Under the pieces are notes generated by a model. The model saw only the letters and a list, made by a program, of their open reading frames with translations. It had not been told where the DNA came from and searched no databases. Positions 34,347 to 47,898 of a stretch of DNA of 64,000 nucleotides are shown piece after piece. Both the position numbers and the translations under genes were made by a program. Every line of letters starts with the position of its first letter. Within the stretch, counting starts at the first letter, position 1. The stretch comes from Gossypium raimondii (lineage: Eukaryota > Streptophyta > Magnoliopsida > Malvales > Malvaceae): the NCBI RefSeq assembly GCF_025698545.1, contig NC_068570.1, positions 56,563,924-56,627,923 of the forward strand, written 5' to 3'.

Positions 34347-36938
34347 TGTAACATTCCGGAATTTGAGGTTAGAAGTTTTAAGGTTTGTGGTTAGGGTTGG
34401 TGAGCAGGTTGACCAATTGAGTTTGCTTTCGTTTTAATGTCAGAATGAGTTTGTTAGTTTGGTGGTTAGATGTGTGTTAATTTACCTTTGGGTTATGGCT
34501 TCAAATCCTCATATGTATTTTGAAGAAGTAATTTTATTTTTTAGGTTTGTTTTTAAGTTTTAAAATATTTATTTATTCTTATTTTTATTTTATTTTTTGA
34601 AAAAGGCCAAAAATCGTTCTCACTTTCTCTTCTCCCTCTCTGGCACGTTTATTTTCTTTTTGTTTTCCTCCTCCTTTCTCCTTTTCGTTTTTGGTTGTTC
34701 TTTTAAACCATTGAACTTTTGTTTCTTCTTGCTTCTTCTGTTTCCGCATATTTTGTTATTGTTCGTTGGTCAAGGGGTTGTTTGTCCTCGTGTTTCCAAC
34801 TGATTGGATTTTGAATCGGGTAAGTTTTAGTGTGGGTTAATGGTTTTTCTTGAGTTATAGGTTAATGTTTAGTTGATTCGCCTATATCGATCTGGATTAG
34901 TTGTAAATTAGCATGTTGGTTTCTAGTTTTCAAAATTGGTGGAATTGTGGCATTTTCGGTCGATCGTTGGTGTGTCAAGGAATGTCAATTAGGTGTTTTT
35001 CTGAACCCTTATTAATTAGGAATTACGCTATGGATGCTAATTCACGATTCTTGGCCTATTTCAGTGTGGTTTCGTGACTACACGGGTGGCTACACGGGCA
35101 TGTGCCGCACACAGGCGATTCACACGGCCATGTGATATTGGGAACTAGGGTTTTTGGGTTATTTTTGGCGCCATACAGTCGTGTGGCTATGATTTGGGGA
35201 TTTTGTCAAATTTCACACGGGCGTGTGTCCAAACACATGCCCGTGCCCTTTAGCCACATGGGCGTGTGAGACTTCTACACAGTCGTGTCTGCTCTACACC
35301 TTATTTTGACAATTTTGGACAGTAAGTTACACGGGTTACGGCCATGTAACTCGATCACACAAGCATGTACCTCCTCCACACGGGTGTGTACAGCTTGTAC
35401 ACGGGTGTGTAAACCCCTATACGGACTTGTAGACCTTTACACGGCTTAGGCACTACCACACGAGTGGGGCACATGGCCGTGTGGCCCTGTTTCGTAGATT
35501 TTTGTTCCATATCGTATTTTGACTCGTTTTGTGTTTCTGTGTGTTTTGGCCATCGTTAGGCTTTGGTAATGGTTTTTGGACTCTATTTTAGCTTGGACTT
35601 ATGCATTTATCCGTAACTATTGAATTGAGTTAACAATTTGATTAAGTGTTAAAGTGAGGTGTTAGATGGATTGAAATGTTACCTAGTAATTGAATAAGGG
35701 TATAACTGATTCTAAATCTGATCGATCGAGTATGTGTATTTATGTTTCTGTATGATTGGTTGTATGTAGTGTGCATTTTGCATTTGCATGAAAACTTTGA
35801 AAGTGATCGACTGAATATGAGTTTTTGTATCTATGAGATTGTAGTATCTGATGAGCATTCATACACTTGCATAAAATTAGGGTTTTTGGTTGCGAAGAGA
35901 AGGGAGTCTGATTCGACAATCCAACAACAATATTTTTGTATTGCGGTTCACCGCATAATTCTATACATATGTCAGCTCTGCTGCATATCGTTACTTGAGT
36001 GGCTTAGTTCCACAATATGTGGTATGTAGGGTGGCTGAGCTTATCATGGTCCTATGTGGTGTGCAAGGTGGATGAGCTTGATATAGCTCATACGTGGTGT
36101 ACAGGGTGGTTAAAGTGGTGTTTGGATGGTTGGGGTGGGTTTTTAATCTGTTGCATTCATGTCACATTCAATTATAAGTTTATCTGTTTGACGGTTGGGT
36201 TTATTTCGAAATAATGTGAATAGTCGGACATGTTAATTACACCATTATGAATGTATGTATGTTTATGGAAATTATTCGTAAAATTGAGTACTAATACTTG
36301 TTGCTCATTCATTGTATGTATCCACATACCAAATATACGTTTGATACTCTGTCAGTTGTTTTTGTTTGTGAATTGAGACTTACACTGAGCTCGTATAGCT
36401 CACCCCTTAGTTTCCTCTCATTCAGGTAAATTTTGTGTTTGAAGTTGGACTCGACGGCCGGAGGTCTCAGAAAGGTTGATTGATTCGGTTTAGCTAAAAT
36501 TTTCATAAAATTTTTATATGGTTGGTTTTAAGAATTATTGTTAAGCAATTATAAATTGTGGTATGGGTTAAGGTTTGAACTTTTCGTTAGACTACGTGAT
36601 TTTGGTTTTAAACAACGTTCAAAAATTTCACGTGTGGGTTTTAGTGGGGTTTCTGACTATTTCAAAGTTCACTCATGTTTGAGAAAAAAAATATATTTTT
36701 CGCACAATTTTTAATCTGATATTTCAAAATACTTTTGGCAAGTTTGATGTTTTGAAACTATACAATAATTACCGTTTTAAAACGTAAATTGTTAAACGAC
36801 TTAGTTCGACTTTAGCAAATTGTGTTCGAAATGAGATTTAAACAATTCTTTTTGTAAATTGCTTTTAGATCACTTTGGTGGTCAATGTAACCTCTGAGAT
36901 TCGGTCCAAACTTCTAGGCTAAGTTTTGGGATGTTACA
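34347..36938 (+). mobile_element. Solo LTR TGTAACATTC...GGGATGTTACA, copy in unit 2
   Basis: 2592 bp, collinear with 20774-23421. Flanks are GATAA and GGCAA, so both copies keep the right flank and differ on the left by substitutions. It has no internal region. Confidence 0.85.
35070..35490. repeat. Cluster of imperfect CACACGGGCGTGTG palindromes, unit 2
   Basis: Matches 21520-21975, about 35 bp shorter, because some repeats near 35080 are missing. Good copies are near 35214-35227 and 35470-35481. Confidence 0.7.
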
Positions 36939-38091
36939 GGCAATGTATCGCAAAGAAAGAAAAAGAAAAAGAAAACATGCAAATTTTACGTGGAAATCAT
37001 TTCAGAAAAAAAAATAAGGGAAAAAAATTTACTATGTCGAATTTGAAAAATACAAGAGGAGAGACAACTACATCAATTTATAGGTTTGTAAAACCATATT
37101 CTAATCAAAGCCAAACAGAAGTAATGCAGTAAGGTTAAAACACCTTATTTTGGTCAACATCAAATAGAAGTGTATACTTCTATACATAATTTAGTTGTGC
37201 AGCCTGTACTATGTTGAGGACTTCGCCCTTGTAGATCATCCTATCTTGCTACTTGTATTTTATTTTAACAAGAATTTGAGTCACATATCTTTAACATAAT
37301 TTAATCTTTATATTTTTATTTTCAGGAATTTAATCCCCTATTTTTTTTCAAAAAATTAAAATTTAGGTCTATTTGTTAACATTGTTAAAATCGTTATGTT
37401 AAATTTGTTAGTGTGACATTTTGAAATTAAAAAATAAACCACTTGGTATCCATGTAATAAAAAAATAACATTATAATGGACTTAAATTTAATAGAAAATT
37501 TAATGGTGTTAACAATTCTTAAAAATTCACTTCAGTATTTTAATTAGAATAAAATATTTAGACTAACTAATTTGAGCAAAATATATGGATCAAAATTAAA
37601 ATTTAACGATTTTTGTATAATTTTAAAAAGTAGATGGATTAGAACTGAAATTGTTATTTTCTCATGTCAAGAGAAAAGAAAAGAAAAATAATGAACAAAT
37701 GCCTAAATTATGTCAAAATTAAAGTATAGAATTTAAATATCAAATTTGAACCAAATATCGAAATTGAAATTTAACCATACTTATATAATTATAAAAAGTA
37801 GAGAGGTTAGAACTGAAATTTAACCATTACTTTTCATGTGAAAAAAATAATTGACATATGTCTTTTAAGGAATCTGACACAGGTTAAATTTTGTTATTAA
37901 ATCATGTACTTTATAAAATTTTTGGATTTAGTCCTTATACTTTAATTTGATCATTTTTAGTCTTTGTACTTTTTGAATTGGTCAATTTTATTCCTTATAC
38001 ATTTTAAAGTTTGAAATTTTAGTCCTGAACCAAGTGTAGTAGCTAAATTCATTTAGTTAACTTCAATTACTAGTCTTATACTATGCGTACA

Positions 38092-41063
38092 TGTAACACC
38101 CGTTACCCGTATCCAACACCGGAATAGGGTACGAGGCATTACCAAAACACATACACTTGTAAACGTATTTAACCGAGTTATAAAATTTCATCAAAATTAA
38201 AACTTTCAAAATAATTAATATGTTTCTATAACTTTTCACAATATATCCTCAAAATATTATAATCATAATAATTAGGGCCTGCGAGACCCGATACATACTC
38301 ATGCAATTTAATGCTTCATTTCCATTTCATTCAATTCGCAATTTCTCATGCTCATAATTTAAATCATATCACTAGCAATTTCCATTTAATTCACGTACAA
38401 TTCAATGACATCAAATTCAAAACTAATACGTATTTACCATTTAACTCAATGTTTATTGATTATACTATTCAATAACACATTTATGAAATTCTCAATTTAG
38501 TAATGAAAATATCACTTTAGTTTGAATAACAACATCGTCCTGATATAAATACACTACCACTTATCCATTTACTTTAATTCTTTTGGGCCCATTTGTCACT
38601 TACCATCCTTAATCAAATTAGGGAACGGTCACGGAAAATTGAGTACTTCACTTTCACTTTGCCATAGTATAACTATGGTCTTACGTATGATCACTTATCA
38701 CTTGTCCCTGATCAGATAAGTGTAGCCACCTATCACTTTTCACTTTCCACTTGTCACTTGATCAGATAAGTGTAGCTGAAGCTATCACTTATCACTTTGT
38801 CACTTGATCAGATAAGTATAGCCGAAGCTATCACTTATCACTTTGTCACTTGATCAGATAAGTATAGCCGAAGCTATTACTTATCACTTTCTACTTGTCA
38901 CTTGATCAGATAAGTGTAGCTAAAGCTATCACTTATCACTTTGTCACTTGATCAGATAAGTATAGCCGAAGCTATTACTTATCACTTTCCACTTGTCACT
39001 TGATCAGATAAGTGTAGCTAAAGCTATCACTTATCACTTTGTCACTTGATCAGATAAGTATTCAAATCCGGCGTTCCGCTCAATTTGATCATTTATTCAT
39101 ATATCAGGCTTACCAACATGTGTTAATTCATAAACCATTCATGGTATTATTTCATGCCAAATCATATACTGAATATACCATACACACATACTATGAAACT
39201 TTATTTTCACACATGAGCTTAAACCATGACCAATAATGCACAAAAATAAGCATCATTCATATTTCATCGTTTATGAGTTATAATCAAACATATGACCATT
39301 TATACACGAATCATTCATATATTTCCCAATTTTCCTCCTCCTCCTCTACATTCCACATCCTTAATGTGCATAACACACTTAAACAACATTAACCATAATT
39401 TCAATATTCACTAACATATATATTCAAAGCTGTTTATCCGAGTCAGAGTCACTAAATTATTTTTATCTGGAGCTACAGAGCTCCAAATTAAGATACGTTA
39501 ATTTTCCCTAAAACTAGACTCACATATCTTCATACCATAAAATTTTCAGAATTTTTGGTTCAGCAAAATAGTACAGTTTATTCTTTAAAGTTTCCCCTGT
39601 TTCGCTGTCTGACAGTTCCGACCACTCTTCACTAAAAATTAATTATCTCATTGTACAGAATTAGGATAATGTTTTTGTTTGTTTCTTCTAAAAATAGACT
39701 CATTAAGGATTCTAACCATATAAATTATAACTCATAATAATTTTTTTACAATTTTTAATGATTTTTCAAAGTCAGAACAGGGAACCCGAATTCATTCTGA
39801 CCTTGTCTCACAAAATCTATTATATCTCATGATTTACAATTCCATTGCTCACATCATTTCTTTTATAAGAAACTAGACTCAATAAGCTTTAGTTTCATAT
39901 TTTATTCATCCTCTAATTCAATCTCTACAATTTTTGGTGATTTTTCAAAGTTGCACTACTGCTGCTGTCCAAAACTGCTTTAGTGCAAAATGTTGATTTC
40001 CATTTTGCCCCAAATTTCACAGTTTATACAATTCGGTCCTTTCTCAATTAACCCCTCAATTCATCTAATTTTCTCAATTAGTACTTTACTAGACATTATA
40101 AGTTGTTACACAACTAATGAAATTCAGAATTTCCACATATAACTCTATCTTCAAACTCTTTTACTATTAGGTCCCAAACATTCACTTTCTATTCAATTCT
40201 TTCAATAAAATCAGCATATGAACAATTTAAAGCTCTAATTTCATGCTAAATCATCATATACTTCCAGCACATATTCATATCAACTTTCAACTTCTTTCAT
40301 AAAATCAAAAACTAATGAATTTAACAAGTGGGCCTAGTTGTAAAAGTCATAAAATACAAAAATTTCAAGAAATAGTCAAGAATTGAACTTACTTGTAATA
40401 AAAATATGAAGAACCAGCTTGAAGAAGCCCTTCCATGGTGTTTTAGCTGATGAGAATTCAGAAAAAATGAAGAGAAATCTAGATAATTCCACTTTTGTCC
40501 TAACTTTATTAAGCAAATTTTGCAATATTCCAATTTTACCCTTAATTCTCTTTACTTTCTGCTGATTTCATGCCCCTGCCGTCCAGCCCAAATAGGCCTT
40601 GGGTCTATTTACCTTTTAAGCCCTCTTCCTTTTATCATTTGAGCTATTTAATTATTTCCTATAATTTTGCATTTGTTACAATTTAGTCCTTTTTGTTCAA
40701 TTAATTATCGGAACTTTAAAATTTCTTAACGAAACTTTAATACTAACTTTTTAACACTCCATAAATATTTATAAAAATATTTATGGCTCAGTTTAAAATC
40801 CCCGAGGTCTTGATACCTCATTTCGATTCTAACTATTTTAATATTTATTTCTAGTGCACTATTCACTATTTCAAAAATTTTCCTAACTTCATATTTAACT
40901 TATACTTACTAAATTAATAATATTTTCTACCCATTTGTCGAATTTAGTGATCTCGAATCACCGTTCCGACACCTCTGAAAATTCAAGCCATTACATTTTT
41001 TTTTCGTCGGATTTGTGGTCCCGAAACCACTGTTCCGACTAAGCCTAAAATCGGGCTATTAAA
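38092..41063 (-). mobile_element. Solo LTR, minus strand, TTTAATAGCCC...GGGTGTTACA
   Basis: Read on the minus strand, it starts TTTAATAGCCCGATTTTAGG at 41063 and ends with CGGGTGTTACA at 38092. The first base pair is TT where this cotton-like family has TG, a decayed terminus. A perfect GTACA duplication (38087-38091 and 41064-41068) proves the ends. Length 2972 bp, with no gag or pol. Inside are a leader with 'CACCATGGAAGGGCTTC' (minus strand), repeated 'AAACTAGACTCA' blocks and a hairpin minisatellite at 38701-39062. Frames at 39039-39236 and 40321-40533 are not recognisable proteins. Confidence 0.85.
38701..39062. repeat. Minisatellite of 46/52-bp units, each a hairpin
   Basis: Seven or so units begin CTTGATCAGATAAGT. 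Lengths alternate 46 and 52 bases, the longer type having an extra CTACTT or CCACTT. Each unit carries GATAAGTG-TAGCT-GA-AGCTA-T-CACTTATC, a self-complementary arm pair of about 13 bp. A TGATCA palindrome sits at each unit start. Confidence 0.85.
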
Positions 41064-41068
41064 GTACA

Positions 41069-41740
41069 GTTGTAGATTTAGCCCATATTCTCCAATTGGA
41101 TCATTCTAAGTCCCTATGCTTTTTAAAATTTGAAATCTTAGTCTTGATGCAAACTATCGTTGTTAATCCATTAATTGGAAAGATATTATAATATATGCAA
41201 TGTTATGTTAGCTTGTAATTTCCACAAATTACTTACTAAAAACCCTATTAATCAATTAATAATTATCATTTGCATGTCAAGACTAAAATTTCAAAATTCG
41301 AAAAGTATAGGAGTTAGAATGATTCAATTGAAGAATATAGACAAAATCTACAACTTACATATAATATGTAACTAGTAATTAATTTTAACCAAATAGATTT
41401 AACTGTTATTATTTGGATTAGGACTAAATTTTCAAAATTTGAAAAGTAGAGGGCTAAAATTGACCATTTCAAAAAGCATAGGAATTAAAATTGATCAAAT
41501 TAAAGTATATGGACTAAATTCACAACTTCTGCAAAGTAAGAGACTAATAGTATAGTTCAAATTTAACAAAATAGATTTAACCATTACTGCTCGGATCAGG
41601 ACTAAGTTTTCAAAAATTAAAAAGTATAGTGGCTAAAAGTGACCAATTCAAAAATCACATAAACTAAAATTAATCAAATTGAAGTATATAGGCTAAATTC
41701 AAATAAGGGGACTAAAAGCTACGACTTTCTGAAAAATAGA
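41069..41740. repeat. Cluster of direct and inverted copies of an 'agtccctatrctttt' repeat
   Basis: 41089-41170 carries 'TTAAAATTTGAAATCTTAGTC'-type text (plus sense), while 41280-41310, 41410-41530 and 41580-41700 carry its reverse complement ('GACTAAATTTTCAAAATTTG', 'ATTGACCATTTC', 'AAAGTATATGGACTAAATTC'). The sequence left of the LTR (37890-38085) has the plus-sense version. With the LTR removed this is a foldback-like block of about 800 bases. Confidence 0.6.
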
Positions 41741-41744
41741 AAAG
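41732..41744 (-). terminator. RNA polymerase III terminator of tRNA-Glu
   Basis: On the minus strand, T4 (41744-41741) and then T5 (41736-41732) follow the tRNA 3' end by 10 and 18 bases, the usual Pol III stop signal. Confidence 0.75.
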
Positions 41745-41754
41745 TATTTCCATA

Positions 41755-41826
41755 TTCCATTGCCGGGAATTGAACCCGGGTCTCCTGGGTGAAAGCCAGA
41801 TATCCTAACCACTGGACGACAATGGA
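41755..41826 (-). tRNA. tRNA-Glu (anticodon TTC)
   Basis: The minus strand folds as a 72-nt cloverleaf without intron: acceptor TCCATTG pairs with CAATGGA with discriminator A; the anticodon arm is TCTGG-CTTTCAC-CCAGG with TTC; the T arm is CCGGG-TTCAATT-CCCGG. The internal promoter boxes are intact (B box GGTTCAATTCC). No CCA is encoded, as expected for a eukaryotic nuclear gene. The T-loop begins TTCAA, which is a common variant. Likely functional. Confidence 0.96.
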
Positions 41827-42283
41827 TTTTTGAAAATGGTAGTGTAAAAATATATTTAAACTATATAAAAATTTAAATTACTTTTATCATTCTAATTAAT
41901 TAATTTTAATGATTTAATAATATTAATAATATATTATAATTTTAAAATTATATATGGAAAATTAAATATACGATAACAGTTTAGAATTAACTAAGTATAT
42001 TAAATCTATTTGGGGATAAATCTAAAATTATACATGAAATTTGGCTTAATGTGCAATTTTATATATAGAATTTTGATTTTAATCAATTCTCACAAATTAT
42101 CAACACAATTATTGGTATAGCATAATTTTATGTTTATGTATTACATACATAAATAATTCTATTTATTCAATATAAAAATAAATTGATGTATTTATTTTTA
42201 AATGTATATGATTGAATCAAAATTAAAATTTCATGTATCAAATTGCATATTGAATCAAAGTTCATGTATAAATTTGAGCAGTG

Positions 42284-42500
42284 GCGGAGGCAGAAAATTT
42301 TCTAGGGGTTGAAATTAAATTATAAATTTTACGATAGTAAAAATGTAATTTCTCCATTTTAATAGCCTATTTAATTATAATTTTAAAGGATTAAATTAAA
42401 ATTTTAATATTTTTAGGGTGTCAAAATATAATTGTACCTTTATTAATTTAAAATTTTATAAATTTTAACGAGCCTAAATAAAAAAAATCATTTTTGGACA
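42284..42500. repeat. Third copy of the dispersed repeat found at 16645 and 17227
   Basis: Begins 'GTGGCGGAGGCAGAAAATTT', then 'GAAATTAAATTATAAATTTT', 'ACGATAGTAAAAATG' and 'TTAATTTAAAATTTTATAAA'. It is non-coding. Confidence 0.65.
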
Positions 42501-43691
42501 TCGATAGCTTGCCAAACCCTCCTAACTACTCCCTTGATTTTGAGATTAATTTCAATCTATTTATGAGTTAAGTTAGAGGCATAAAGTGGAAAAATCATGT
42601 TGAAATTGAATATTAAATGAAGTTCTAAATAAACCTAAAAATATTTTAATTTAAAAAAAATACAAACAAATTAGGTATAGATTAAAAATATTATATTTTT
42701 AATTTCTAAAATTAAATTTATGATAAATTATAAAATATATATACAATTATTATTTTAAATTAAAAACCTAATTTTTTCTAAATGAGTAAAGAAGTATTTA
42801 ATTCCTCTAATTGACTGGTTTAAAAATAAAGTTTAACCGTAACGCTTTTATTGGATTTTGTTGATTTTGAATATGTGATATTTTAATATTCAAAGGTTTG
42901 ATTTAAAAATTAAAATTTAATTAATAACATATATTCAAAATTAATAGAAATCAATTAACAACATTATCAAAAACAATGAGACTAAATTTCGGAAGTTGAG
43001 GGATAATTAGACCCGTTTTTTTCCCTCTACTTTCCGTTTTGCCCAAATGCTAACATGTCAACATTTGAAGTTCAATTTTATATAGTATTCATTTGTATTT
43101 TTTTTATTCTTCATGTCCATTTTACCCCATATTTAGGGTTTATGGTTGCCCCTTCTAATGATATCGTCTCTAAGGTTCGAACTTACGTTTCCCCTTGAAA
43201 ATGTAACGTGCCTTACAATTGCATTCAACACTTATTTTAATATATATTTATAAATATTTTGTTTTAGGTAAGATATTTTGGTAATTTACATTTTGAAAAG
43301 TTTAAAAAATAAAAGAGAAAAGTTGAATTTGCATAAAAAATTTATAAGGACTAATTATACAATTTGACCTAAAATTTTACCCGAATGATGACATTATCAT
43401 GTCACATCAGCTTGCATTTATACACTTACGTGACCATAACCTAAAAAATCAATAATATTAATCATCATATAATTTTTTAAAGTTCAATGGTCCAAACGTA
43501 ATTTCAAGCAAAATCGAGTGGCTTAATTTGTAATTTACCCTATATTTGTTTTGGGCTTATAGGTGACTTGGAGTTGGCCCAATAACAGCTCAAAATGCTT
43601 AATTCACATGCATCGGTGCTTCGTTTTTGGGGTTTTAGGGTTTTGCTTTTTGCTTCTGCCTTTGCTTTTTGCTTCTTACTCTCAACCAGAA
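42501..43691. other. AT-rich intergenic DNA upstream of NAC-alpha
   Basis: I see no gene here. The last 100 to 150 bases before 43692 (from about 43555, with 'GGGTTTTAGGGTTTTGC') are the probable NAC-alpha leader. A clear TATA box is not evident. Confidence 0.4.
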
Positions 43692-46065
<2,374 letters not shown>

Positions 46066-46452
46066 TAACGGTGTTGATTTAGCAGCAGTTTTGGTTGCTG
46101 AAAGTTGTCGGTTTTTTTGAGAATGTTATTGTGTCCTTTTTCTTCTTGTCGGTTGTTGTATTAGTAAAAAAACCATCTGTGAGGACGTTTTCTGTTATAA
46201 AAATGGTCTCGGTTAAGAATTCTTGGCTGAGGGAGAGAATCCCGTTACCAAGAAATCTCACATCGACTGTGTTCCTTAACAATTTTCCTCATAGCACAAC
46301 TTGAAAGAAAATTTCTTGAACATGTCGAAAGACAACAATTTTCATGCCTTTTATTACAAGAGAAATAATCAATAACAGAACTGAGAGTGCAAACTATAGA
46401 AAGAGTAGAGATGCCAAGAAGAATGACCTATTTCGAAGGATCAAACTGTAAT

Positions 46453-47898
46453 TTAAGAAGGAACAGAAATGATAGCAGAATGATTCGAACTCTCCCAGAC
46501 CTCAATCCCTTCCACATTTTCTCTGCTAACAAACAATCTCTCCCCACCTCCTTCAATTCTCTTTATCAACCCTCTCTCCCCCATCTCCACTTTATCCACA
46601 TAATTCCTCTTCAAACTCACCTCATCTCTTCCATTTTCAGTATCCCCTCTTCGCTCACTCCAACCTCCTCTCTCATTCAATCTCGACCAAACCTCCAATC
46701 CTCCATCTTTCCCCACGAATACCTGCCTTTTATAGCAATGCAAATGAACCTCATTCCCACCATAGCTAGCTTCTCTCATGCTAGGATTTGTATCTTCCAT
46801 ATATACCCAAGGATCATCACCTAGTTTACGAATATCTGCCATTGCCAAATCCCCAGATTTTGAACATATCTTGAAGAGTACCGAATCGTCAATATCAACA
46901 CCGACGTCGGCGAATGAGTCTCCGAACCTGCTGCTCCGCCCCGAACCTGGCTCGTTCGTTTCCCATACCACTTCCTTCCTTCTCGGGTCCCATATCCTAA
47001 TATAACCCGAGTAACCAAATGCCCCACATGTGACGGCACTTCCGATAACCAACCCAGTTTCCGGTAGCCACGTCACTTTTCCGGGGACTGTGTTCTTGGC
47101 GGCGCTTCCTGATTGGCGAGTCAACTCTGATGAGACCTGAAGCGTTGATTTGTCGATAACGAGGACGCTGTTTTCTCTATGGGGACAATCGAATGATACG
47201 AAGACCGAGTCGGGTGAGTTAGCGATGGCGCAGACTCGGGCTTTGTATATCCGTGGGTCGTCCTGGTCAGTCCAATGAACTGAACCGGTGTAACGACCGC
47301 TGGAGAGGTCGTAGATATGGAGACCCGATGAGGATTCGGATCCGACAGCGGCTATTTCTGGCCATACCCGGCAAATCGAGGTGATATCATCGAGATGCGT
47401 ACGGACGGCGGTGGAGTATGATAAGTAGGAATCGTATATTGAAATTTGACCACCGTGAGCGATCCAAAGTGAACCATCTTCTCCGGCGGAGAAAGTGGAA
47501 GGAACAGCGTCTGAGGCAGGGCGGATGGTATCGACGATGGCGGCGTCTATGCCATGAAGCGGCGAGGGCAAAGAGGCAGAGCGGAGACGGGACTCCACGC
47601 CGTAATAAAGAGCCTCTTCGGCGAGTTCCTGGATAGAGAAGCGGCGGAGGGCGGCGGAAGGGAGGCGGTTAGAGCGGAGGAGGGAGAGAAGGACGGAAAA
47701 GATTTCAGGATCCCGGTCAATGAAGATAGGGTTATAGGCAGCTCGGTTGGAAAGGGCAGCAAGGAGGGAATCAGGACCGGCGGACTGGAGGGTGGAGAGG
47801 GTAGTTTCAAAAAACTTGCCCCCGACATTGAGCTTTATGCGGCGGCCAGGAGTGGTTGGATTGGAAATTTGGGCAGCCATTGAAGTCATATAATTCAA
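46453..47898 (-). CDS. BTB/POZ (KCTD/T1-type) protein with beta-propeller-like C-terminus
   Basis: Single-exon frame of 481 aa. Residues about 21-108 form a potassium-channel-tetramerisation type BTB domain: [18 protein letters not shown], then [20 protein letters not shown] and [12 protein letters not shown]. Residues about 125-470 carry WD-like blades ([49 protein letters not shown]). This is the architecture of the Arabidopsis At5g41330/At3g09030-type BTB proteins, thought to be CUL3 adaptors; the E3 role is inferred from the family. Three in-frame ATGs lie within the first seven codons (M1, M4, M7), so the exact start is uncertain. The antisense frames over this locus are shadows. No 3' neighbour overlap: NAC-alpha converges from the other side, about 390 bp between stops. 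Confidence 0.9.
   Translation of the reverse strand: MNYMTSMAAQISNPTTPGRRIKLNVGGKFFETTLSTLQSAGPDSLLAALSNRAAYNPIFIDRDPEIFSVLLSLLRSNRLPSAALRRFSIQELAEEALYYGVESRLRSASLPSPLHGIDAAIVDTIRPASDAVPSTFSAGEDGSLWIAHGGQISIYDSYLSYSTAVRTHLDDITSICRVWPEIAAVGSESSSGLHIYDLSSGRYTGSVHWTDQDDPRIYKARVCAIANSPDSVFVSFDCPHRENSVLVIDKSTLQVSSELTRQSGSAAKNTVPGKVTWLPETGLVIGSAVTCGAFGYSGYIRIWDPRRKEVVWETNEPGSGRSSRFGDSFADVGVDIDDSVLFKICSKSGDLAMADIRKLGDDPWVYMEDTNPSMREASYGGNEVHLHCYKRQVFVGKDGGLEVWSRLNERGGWSERRGDTENGRDEVSLKRNYVDKVEMGERGLIKRIEGGGERLFVSRENVEGIEVWESSNHSAIISVPS

Larger units (their letters stand above)
24504..38026. repeat. Tandem segmental duplication, unit 2
   Basis: Direct head-to-tail copy of unit 1 without the later LTRs. 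It begins abruptly inside the minus-strand LTR fragment: 'GTTTGAAATTTT' (right-end sequence, as at 38020) runs into 'AAATTTAATTCAATTTAGTCC' (left-end sequence, as at 1958). The only shared letters at the join are a few A/T bases, so the event looks like end joining with short homology, not recombination between long repeats. It retains the JIP23-like gene and a 1.07 kb piece missing in unit 1. Confidence 0.88.

Noticed and set aside
38701-39062. Regularly spaced repeats resembling a CRISPR array
   Set aside because: Units are contiguous with no unique spacers, lie in a plant LTR and have no cas genes; it is a minisatellite.
46778-47883. Several frames antisense to or overlapping the BTB gene
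   Set aside because: Shadows of the 481-codon BTB frame, which has clear domain support.
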